A stretch of 64,000 nt of DNA from Numida meleagris (taxonomy: Eukaryota > Chordata > Aves > Galliformes > Numididae), in contig NC_034414.1 in assembly GCF_002078875.1 (NCBI RefSeq), positions 31,948,367 through 32,012,366 on the forward strand, given 5' to 3'. The first letter of the stretch is position 1; each line of letters opens with the position of its first letter. Positions 55,460 through 64,000 of the stretch are shown piece after piece. Position numbers and translations under genes: made by a program. The notes under the pieces are model-generated. The model did not search any database. It was not told the DNA's origin and saw nothing but the letters and a program-made list of their open reading frames with translations.

Positions 55460-58400
55460 AAGCATTTTTCTTACTTGTGTTTTCTTATTAATGATTAAAA
55501 TTTGAAAAATATCTTGAAGTTAGAGCTGTTTTCAGAAGGAAATCTCCCCAAATTTGGCTTCATTCAATTTAATTTTTTTTTTTGTATTTAATATAATTTT
55601 TAAGTGACATTTCATTTGTCTGTCGGTAGAAAAATATTGTAAAATTAACTGAGGAAGTCAAGTGGAAAATGGGCTTGGGACCCAAAATGAAAAATTAGGC
55701 TTAGTAGAAATATCTAATTACCATTCCCTCAGGCAAAGGCCTGAGTATATAGCTGGGAGCCTCAGTAGGTACTGAAGGTCGGTGGGCGTGGGTTCTGTCA
55801 GTCCAGCGAAAGAAACGAGATGGAGTTGAGGGCCTTATGTTAGAAACTCCTTCTTTTCAAATACTCAGAGATAGAGACCATGTCACGATACGTACACTGC
55901 TCTCCATTCACAGTGTGTGAGGTTTCACTAATGCTCACCAATATCTGGGAGAGGTACAGGTCTGGAATCAACTCTCATCCACCACCTTAATGTTCCTAAA
56001 TTTTTCTGGTACTTGCTGTATGAAAAGTGAAACCTGAACACCAAAAGTTGGATCAGTATTCAAAGTCCACGTGGATTTTTAGGGATGTGGATCCTACGCA
56101 AATTTAATGCATGCACAATAAAGCTGATTATGAATTTACACAGAAATTCCAACACCAAAACAGGTGAAACACGGCTTTTTCACCCATTTTTGACTTACAG
56201 ACTATATGCCAATTTGACTCCAGGGTTCAAAGCAGAGCTTGGGCCCTCAGAGAGGCAGAATGACCCCAAGAAAATATTGACTGAGTGCCTGCTGACTCAG
56301 ACTGCTGAAGTTCACACACAGCTTTACTCAAAAGCAGCAAGAAGAAAGAGATCACATTTTGAATTTAAAATGAAATTTTCCTATTGAACATTACTTCATA
56401 ATAATGTATCTGTGGGGTTCCATGTTTGTCTCAATGACTTCCAGATCAAACAAGCTCAATTTGCACACCAAGATATGCATTTTTCTTCTCATTGCCAGCA
56501 CTACAAAATTAGCCTGGGATCTGAGATCCAAACTGGATTCTTTCTGGCTTATTTATTGGCAGTAACAAGGATTTAATAATAACAGTAATGTTGCAATTAC
56601 AATAGTAAATCTATGCAATTACAATAATAAATAGACGACAGAGTAGCCAGAATAAAGTCCATTTTTCTAGCCTGTAGCTAGGCAGGCTTCATGAAGAAAA
56701 ATAGCACAAACTTATATTATGGTTTGAAGTCAATGGGATTTTTTTTTTGTCAGCAGAGAATCAAATGCAATTCAGACACACAGGGACATAAATCTGTTCA
56801 GTAAGTCAGTCACTTTTCAGAACACCACTGCTTAGTTTAGTTACTATTATTCTTTATTTTTTTTTGGCTCAACATAGTCTAGTGAGTTAGGCCCATTTGG
56901 GACATTTTTTTAAAGAAGTGACAGGGCAAATTTCTCTTTTTCTTAATTATCCTTTTGAGGAAGGGGATTTTGTATCCATCTTAAAGATGCCATTGGTATG
57001 TAGTGCCTTTTGTATGTTCTTGACACAGTTCAGAAGACACCTGCAGGAAAAAAAGAGAACATAGCTTTCTACTGTACATTGAAATACTCCTTGCTGCAAA
57101 AGCACTGAGTCCTGACCCTTGCTCTCATCAGAACAGGGAGTATTCTGGCATGGAGCTGAGTTTTCCTACTGCTCTTCAGAACTGTAAATAATGTTAGTAC
57201 ACCCTGAATTCAGTGCATGCAGCACTTTACATTACTATTGTGTATCTTAAAATAAACAACATTGCAAGCTGTTTATTTTGGTGTTACTATGTATGCATTT
57301 TTTAAACAGTGGTTACTTAAACAAACGTCTGTGTTCCCACAGCACTTAAAAACTGCTGTTTGCTCATTGTGGTTTTTGGGTTTTGTCACTTTTGTTTTGA
57401 TTATTTCTGAAAATCACACTCGAGGATACAGAAGACAGGAGTAAGTTGTACTTGATCCAAACAAATGTTTCATGTCACAGCTTCTTCTTTATGCCAGCTT
57501 TTTCTGTGTTCCTAGCAGAGATAATAATTTTGGTTTAGATCAGACTTAAAGATCAACAGTATTCCAGACTGAACCAAACTGTCCTCAAATGCATTTTACA
57601 GGCTATGCAATTGTAATCAGAATTTGATCCTGACACAGCAAAATTGTTTTAATATTATTAGTACAGATTCTTTATTTATTGGTCAGCAAAGTAGTAGATT
57701 CAGCAGATGAAAATTTGGGAAAGTGAGGGTTTTCAGAACTCCTTTCCCCCTCTCTCATTTGTCTTTGTTCATCCATCCTAGAATCCTCAAGTGTCAGCAT
57801 CAGGTAGATTTTGCAGCTGGAAATGCTGGCGGATGGAAAAGCCATTATGAAAGACATTATCCTCTTGAGCCATATTGCTATGGCTTTGTGGCTGTCTGTC
57901 TACCTAGGGAACTGCTGCTTGCTGGTCTGTAGCAGCTCTGCTAGAGGGCCATGTGCTCTACATTGTTTTTTCACCTTTAGTACTGAACTTTCAATGAGTA
58001 CTCTGCTTTTTCTATGCTATGTATATTATTCATTGATCTTGAGGTGTTCAGCTAAATTTGAGTATAAGGATTAGAAAGAAACTCCTTATTACTCCTTCTA
58101 CTCACCCTCTACGACTATTCAAAAAGTAACCATGTGTGGCTATGGTTGTCATTCTGTAAATGTTCTGTCCTACTTTGAAAATTTTTCCTAGGTTATCTTC
58201 AATTAGTAGTTTTTGCTGGCAAACAAAAATACTTATCTGAATGTGGAATGGTGTACTGTCTGCTTTAAGTGGCTGAAGATCAGAGGCTTTCTTTGTGTGA
58301 ATATTGCTCCATATAAGGAATACTGAGGTTTGCATAGGGAGGCCATCATCACATATTCTTCAGCTGGTAGTTGTGATTTGTTGGGGTGTGTGTTCTTAAA

Positions 58401-61360
58401 GAGCAGTTGTCATCTTACCACCTTCTGTCACTCAGAAATAAGAGGAAGAATGTGGCTGTTCAGTCATGATAGTGCTGGGGTGGTTCCTTTCTGGAAAAGG
58501 TGTAACAAGAGTGCTCCAAAAAGCCTGAGAGTCAACACTTATTCGTATTGGCTACTGAACTAGTCCCTGGCCAGCCCCTGAAGCAGTCACCAGCAGAAAT
58601 GCTTTGTTTCTTCATGCTTGGACACTGCTGAGAACTGAGCCTGGATTATTCATTTGTGGAAGTTGTAAGGGCTGGCTGTCTTTTTACAACTGAAAGTAAT
58701 CTCTTCACTCAACTGCTAATTGCCCCATGATTTTTATCAAGGAAGATTATTAGATAAGGAAAATTAGTGTTTTATAAAAATTGTGAGTGCAGCTCTTTTC
58801 CAACTTCTGTTGACTATAAACCAGTTTGTCCTCCTTAATTATGGTCTTCAAAGATAAACAGGTTGAAGGGTATGCATGATCTGCATTTTTGAGAAAGAAA
58901 TAAAAAGCTGCTTGTATTTTTTAATATAGTTAGGATAAATTATTGTCTTATATATGGCTTAGAAGGTGTCAGCTTTCAGTATTGTGTGCATACTCCTTTA
59001 CCTCTGGACTTTGACACACTGTGAAACCCCTTCTGTCTCAGCAGAATTGTGACCATTAGGGATAAAAGGAGCATTAGGTAAGGACAACTGGCCATCGACA
59101 GGGCCCTTAGACTATGTCATTCTAAGACTTGAGGGAAGACAGTATAACACACAAATGTTCCACAGCCATCCTATTCACTCTTAAACTTTTCAGCTGATTT
59201 ATAGAGCTATTCCACTCCATGTGTTTGATGATTCTTTTCTTTTTTTTTCTCCTTTTCACCCGCATAATCATTTTTCTTATAATCAACAATACAAGTCTTC
59301 CAGATCTTACTCTTCCAATGCTTTTCTCACTGAGATATGGACTAAATCTGCTGCAATGCTGATTCTAATACATACATTTAAAACAGTGGGTTGCATACCA
59401 TTTTTCAGTAAAAATACTATGCCAACAACCTAATTTGTGACTGAGATTACTAGTGTCATTTACATCTGTAGATGAATGTTCCCTCTCTTCTATCTTAGCA
59501 ACAGTAGATGGTAGAATGATTAGCATTTTTTTTAATGCTGTTAACAGAAATGAAAACCAGCAGCAGTTAAGTTTTGTGAAAAGGAGCAGATAATGTTAAA
59601 TATTTTAAAATCACCTTACCATGTATTTGTTTTGTTTTTAACAAAATGAGATCTTCTCTGTTGGCCACACCAGTGGAACAGGTAGTAAGTACACTGTGAG
59701 GCCAGGCTACTGAGCCAGGTTAAGGTCAGCAGTGATGGGAGCAGAAAATGTTGTAAGTATAACAATCAGTGTATCCTCGAAGCTCCTGCTGGGCAGAAGT
59801 TTCAAGAATTTGTTAGATGGATGTTTCTATCCAGACAAATGTTTTAAGAGCCATGGATGCATCTATACTTTCTTTTTGGACCAAGCTATATATTCATGAG
59901 CCACAGCTGTAACACCATAATTTTGTGTTATGTGAATCTTTGAGAAGGTTAATTAGAAAAGTTTCTGATATGGAATGTTATATTTTAATAACCTTCATAT
60001 TTCTTAATGTGTGGACCTAAGTAACTAAGCTATAACAAAGAAGAAAAAAAGAGACAGCAGGGACATCAATTTACATTTGTTCTGATATTAAGCCTGCTTT
60101 CTTTCATGTAGCAACTGGGAAGAAGTAGCAGCCTTGCAGTTTTCTTAGAAACTGTTGAGAAGTACTGGGAAAAATTCTCTTCTACTTCATTTGGAGGGAA
60201 CTTTGATTATGTCACTGACATCAGTCCAGGTCTTTTTGTTGTTCAGCTCTCCCTCACACTGATTCTGCTCTTCACAGGGTTGGCTCTAGCAAACTAGAAC
60301 ACTGATTTGATAGTGTGCTTTTAAATAAATATCTCCACTATGTTCTGGCTCAAAGCAGCTACGCAGTTTTGACATAACCTAATCATGTGCCAAGTTGAAC
60401 CTTTGGTAGCTGGTTCTTACAGACTTTTTTTTCTTCTTCTTTACATGGCCCCTTTATTGCTGCTGGAGGGCGTTGTTGAGAAGTTGCGATCACTGATACA
60501 GTTGCTGTTAATCACAGTCTGCCATGTTGTGACGCAGGTTCTAATAACATCCCATTGAGCTGCTGTTGTATGCTGGAGGCTTACCAACAGCACTAGGCCT
60601 TTGATATTCATCTCACACCAAGATAAAGAAAATGTAGAATTTTTAAAAAATAATAGTAAAAAAACTGCAAATAGGCAAAGAACAAAAAAGAGGGAAAACA
60701 CAGCAAAATCAAAAACAGACACGGTTTCTGTGTGCTGCTTCGTTTACCATGGGAGCAGCAAAGCTATAAATCTCTCCTGTGTTGCTTGAAAATTGAACAT
60801 GAGATTGCTAAATTTATCATTCATTCTTTGTTGTTTCTGGGTAGTAGCTGCCTGACTTGGCTGACTTTGGTTTCTGTCCCCTCCTCAGTAACAATTTTTG
60901 TTGCCATTGTTGTTTCAATGCATTACATGCACAAATCAAAATTTTACTGGATCAAAGAATATTGGAGGATTTAGTAAACTGCTCATAAAGGGGAGGAGGA
61001 ACAAATTTGCTGCATGTTACACATCATGCTTCCTTGGCAACTGATTCCCTCATATTCACAATTACAAGAATATAATTTTTAAAAAGCAGCATGGGTGGGG
61101 GAGGAAGAGGGCACACTTCCTTTGGTTAAAGACGTTTGCAATTTTTGAAAAATAGAAGTCCTTGAAAAAAAAGTTCACCCTTATTTTCTGTGAAGATTAA
61201 ACCTGGAGCCTGATAGAACTGCACAATCACCTTCTTTTGTTAGCACTTCTTGTCCATGTTGAACTGCAAAGAAAAAAGAGGTGGAAAGCTAGCGTGTTAC
61301 AGATGTGACTAGCTATGAATATTCATGAATGCCATTGCTCCTCCTTTTCTACTAGCATCC
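55460..61360. other. Intronic sequence with no gene seen
   Basis: This is mostly unique AT-rich DNA. A 22-bp tandem duplication lies at 56592-56632. The 60440-60610 block is more GC-rich and repeat-free and could be regulatory, but nothing specific was seen. No exon matching the rest of the MEIS2 homeodomain was found. Confidence 0.55.
56592..56632. repeat. Two-copy 22-bp tandem duplication
   Basis: TGCAATTACAATAGTAAAT (56592) recurs at 56614 with a single change (TGCAATTACAATAATAAAT). Each copy carries a CAATTA homeodomain-type core. A local duplication is seen directly; function is unknown. Confidence 0.7.
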
Positions 61361-61372
61361 AAGCCATTCTGA

Positions 61373-61427
61373 TCTCCCTCTCCCTCTCTTCTTTTCTTCT
61401 TTTCCTTTCCATTCCCTTTCCTTCCTC
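61373..61427. repeat. Polypyrimidine tract (55 bp, one interruption)
   Basis: Only C and T occur from 61373 to 61427 except one A at 61411. The complementary strand is all purine. Such tracts can form triplex DNA or bind PTB-type proteins in RNA. No splice acceptor follows. Confidence 0.75.
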
Positions 61428-61539
61428 GAGACTGAGCAAGACTGCAGTTTTATTTTGGTAACAGCCTACTATGATACAGTTATCAGTGGCCTCAGAAGCC
61501 TTTTATTTCCATTAAAAAAAAAAAAAAACAAAGGAAAAA

Positions 61540-61860
61540 AGAAAAAAATTGTAATTATCCACAGTTTTATGAATCCACCTCCCCTTAATGTTCATTATTT
61601 AAACCAGCAGCAATTACAAGTTCAAAGGGGTTTAGAGGGCCAGCAACCCGCATAATCACTGCCAAATTAAGCGGGACTCATTCGTCACAGAAGAGTACAC
61701 TCTGAGCAGTGAATCATGCATGCAGTGACAGGCACTGATTTACATAAAGACGAAATCTGTGCCCTCTAGGGTTGAGCGTTACTTTATCTCAGTGGCCCTG
61801 TGATATATGCATTTTCTTTTGGTGTTAGGAAGGTTTAGAGACTTATGCTGTCTGATACAT
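61540..61860. promoter_or_regulatory. Candidate conserved enhancer with adjacent MEIS and HOX/PBX-type sites
   Basis: Repeat-free sequence follows an A-run (61514-61528). It contains GTAATTATCC (61549-61558), CAGCAATTACAAG, and TGACAG (61726-61731) followed 4 nt later by TGATTTAC (61736-61743). TGACAG is the consensus of MEIS homeodomains and TGATTTAC is the core of a HOXA9/PBX1-type site, so the pair is a textbook arrangement for a HOX-PBX-MEIS complex. Balanced composition and lack of low complexity resemble conserved elements. Whether it is conserved or bound is inference. Confidence 0.4.
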
Positions 61861-62012
61861 TATATTTTATTCTCTGCAGCATAACTACTACTGCTGCTAA
61901 TTCACCTATATGTGTATGTAACCAAGTAATCCAAACTTCAAGACACTTGAGTTTTTAAAAGGAACATTTTGGTCAGAATGCCTGTTTTCTAATATGATTA
62001 TTCTGAACCTCT

Positions 62013-62048
62013 CGAACTCCTTTTTTTTCCTTTTTTTTTTTTTTTTTT
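62013..62048. repeat. T-rich homopolymer tract
   Basis: Two long T-runs separated by CC lie at about 62021-62048. They produce the phenylalanine run in an incidental open frame that spans 61994-62491. Confidence 0.8.
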
Positions 62049-62954
62049 GCCATAATCGGTTTGCAGATCAAACATTCATTCTTGAAAAAGACTCTGAGCC
62101 CTCCCACCATTTAATCAACATAAAAGTTTTCCAAGAACTTATGAATAGCTGTTCTTGTAAAGTGTCAGAGGACCGAAACTGGTTGTACTACTCTAGCTAT
62201 ATCTTGCTGACTACCCCAAAACATTTTAAGTCAGCACCTACCAGAGACATGCTATATGCTCTGCAAGGGCCACATCGTCAAGACCATCTATTCCTCTGGC
62301 AGCAGAAGAGGAAAATCCCATTTGTTATAAAGGGTTCCCTTGCCTTTATCATTGTACTCTGCCTCTTTTGTTCTGAACTGTTTAAAAATAGTTTTATGTG
62401 CCCCTTTAAGGCCAAGTTCTACTCAGTTCATTCTCCTACACCTGCTGGAGTTACTGTGGTTAGTCATGTAGACAAGGTGAACAGGCCTTGACTCCTGAAG
62501 TAGAAAATGAATCAATGCAGGAGGTAGCTCTACAGCAACTAAACAGGAACAGTTGCTTTTGTGCAATTGTTGCCTCCCTTTAGTTATGTTAGCTGTAGCT
62601 CTTTCTGTCATCACACAGGACAGTGGTATAAACAGCGCACACAGTGGTTCGAAATGGTATCTAACTGTCCTGTATTGGAGTGGGTTCATCAAAATTTATT
62701 TAAGGATGCAGCAGCTACAGATTTTGAGGAATCTCTTTCATATATTGTCACACTATAAAGGAGTTAGATTCTTAGCTAGTAGAGTAGTAGGACACAGTAG
62801 AGTGACCACAAAATGTCTGGCTATGGCACCTTGATACAGATGCTGTTTTCTACACTGGCTCTGGTGTAGATTAGAGGTAGCTCACGGTGTCAGGAAGCAA
62901 CAGTGGTCTTCAGACTTGTTTTTTTCATTTAACTCCAGCTGAGTAAGTCCATAT

Positions 62955-63482
62955 TGTCAACGGTTTATGGGCGTTAGGCCCGATTCCGTGACAAAGGGGA
63001 AGGGGACCCATGGGCCCACATCCTGGGAAAAGGGGAAAGGGGAAAAGGGTAGGGAGATGGCCCTGAGAGCAAAGAACAGTGGCAACAATCTGAGGAGAAA
63101 CAAACTAATTTACTAAATAAGATATCGGAATGCAAAACAACACACTATGATACAATATAATTACAATTTAAGCTGATAAATCCAATACAGAGAGAGAGAA
63201 TGTCCCAAAACCAAGGTAGGCCTTACTCTACTACCGATGATAAGACGGCTGGAGAGCGAGGTGCTGCCAAGACGAGAGATGGCGGAAAAAGGGACGAGGT
63301 CTCGTGATCTCCAAGTTTTTATACTGTGAGCTTTTATCTTTTCCCTCCGGCTGGAAAATGGTAACAGAGAAGCAAAGTACCGTGGGGGATGTAGTAGTCC
63401 TTCTCTTCTGAGAACCAGGTACATTCATTACATGATGTTATGATGTGGAGTACCAATAACCGAAAATCATAAAACCATGCCA
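62955..63482 (-). mobile_element. Solo LTR of an avian endogenous retrovirus, antisense to MEIS2
   Basis: The 528-bp element has TG and CA ends: minus-strand 5' TGGCATGG at 63482 and 3' TTGACA at 62955. It is flanked by CATAT (62950-62954) and CGTAT (63483-63487), a 5-bp target duplication differing at one position in a way expected from CpG decay. A TATA-type GTATAAAAA lies on the minus strand at 63324-63316, mid-element, as in a U3 promoter. I recognise the wording as a family of chicken-type LTRs but cannot name the family with certainty. No internal retroviral genes flank it, so it is a solo LTR left by recombination. Short frames inside it are not genes. Confidence 0.85.
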
Positions 63483-63779
63483 CGTATGTTTTCTGGTCCC
63501 ACTAGGCTGTTTTAGTGGTAAGAGTAGCAGTATAGCAGAGGCTGGCGTGAGTATTCTGAATGTGAATGCGCAAGCTGATTTTTTGCACACAATCACTTGT
63601 ATATGAAAGAGGTTCATATTAAATGTACAAATCACAGTGTCATTGCACTGCCCATGCAAGTGACTGTGTGCATGTATGATATCCTCAACAACCCTACATC
63701 CTCTAATAGAATCTGCTAAAGAATTTGACTTGTTTAGGTAAACATCATGTAAACTTAAACCCTGTTTGCAGCATGTTTT

Positions 63780-64000
63780 ACCTGTGTAGCAGAAATGCTA
63801 AGTCATGGCTTGAACCAGTGATTGAGCACCTGGTGGGAAGGCAGGGCCAACCTAGGGGAACTCACGTGCATGCAATGCACCTGAGTGACCAGAAGGGGGT
63901 GGAGCGGGGATCTACCCCTTCCCAGACCTCATTTAAGGGTTGGCAGCGGAGGTGAGGGTATTTCATCTGGAGATCTCTGCCTGCCTAAGGACCTTGCAGG
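63780..64000 (+). mobile_element. Probable LTR-like interspersed repeat, cut by the window end
   Basis: Composition changes abruptly from AT-rich to GC-rich, with phrases such as GAGCACCTGGTGGGAAGGCAGG, CTCATTTAAGGGTTGGCAG and GGTATTTCATCTGGAGATC that I associate with repeated avian LTR-type sequence. It contains an imperfect 27-bp palindrome (63860-63886), a CACGTG E-box (63863-63868) and a TATA-like ATTTAAG near 63930. The 5' limit is uncertain and the 3' end is outside the window. Confidence 0.4.

Noticed and set aside
61994..62491. 165-codon open frame, the longest in the window
   Set aside because: It starts in a T-homopolymer that gives a phenylalanine run, has no recognisable domain, no splice or promoter context, and lies deep in an intron. 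Chance is the simplest explanation.
62423..63428. Minus-strand frames around the solo LTR as retroviral genes
   Set aside because: They lie in LTR and flanking sequence; no gag, pol or env similarity was seen.

Overview
The window is vertebrate, almost certainly avian and probably galliform, nuclear DNA. It holds two coding exons of the TALE homeobox gene MEIS2 on the + strand, set in very long introns. The avian evidence is two CR1 retrotransposon 3' ends carrying the typical ATTCTATGAT-type or TTCTGTGAT-type tails, plus a solo endogenous-retrovirus LTR of a type I associate with galliform genomes. Base composition is AT-rich. All other open frames are short, uncorrelated and free of recognisable domains, as expected for intron sequence. 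No tRNA, rRNA, CRISPR array or prokaryotic feature was seen.

Layout. 1-7735 is the 3' part of one MEIS2 intron. 7736-7850 is a 115-nt exon encoding the Ser/Gly-rich linker that precedes the homeodomain. 7851-43463 is a 35.6-kb intron containing a CpG-rich island near 14.9-15.05 kb, a 20-N assembly gap at 15.85 kb, a 0.58-kb CR1 at 17.7-18.3 kb, a CR1 tail near 39.9 kb, old palindromic repeats, and several stretches that look like conserved regulatory DNA. 43464-43609 is a 146-nt exon encoding the acidic segment, the basic cluster and the first part of the homeodomain through helix 1. 43610-64000 is the 5' part of the next intron; it contains a G-quadruplex motif, further candidate regulatory blocks, an antisense solo LTR at 62955-63482 and a probable LTR-like repeat running off the end.

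The exons join in frame: phase 0 start, split glycine codon, phase 0 end. The residues match MEIS2 rather than MEIS1 ([22 protein letters not shown]). The rest of the homeodomain (TALE loop, helices 2 and 3), the C-terminus and the N-terminal MEINOX region lie outside the window.

The points most worth a second look are these: a 131-nt AG-free zone with a distant candidate branch point before the linker exon; the fact that skipping that exon, or retaining the next intron, would give homeodomain-deficient products; a CpG-rich island with coding-like frames on the minus strand; and a candidate enhancer at 61.5-61.9 kb in which a MEIS-type site lies next to a HOX/PBX-type site. Conservation could not be measured here, so every regulatory-element call is inference from sequence texture and motifs.
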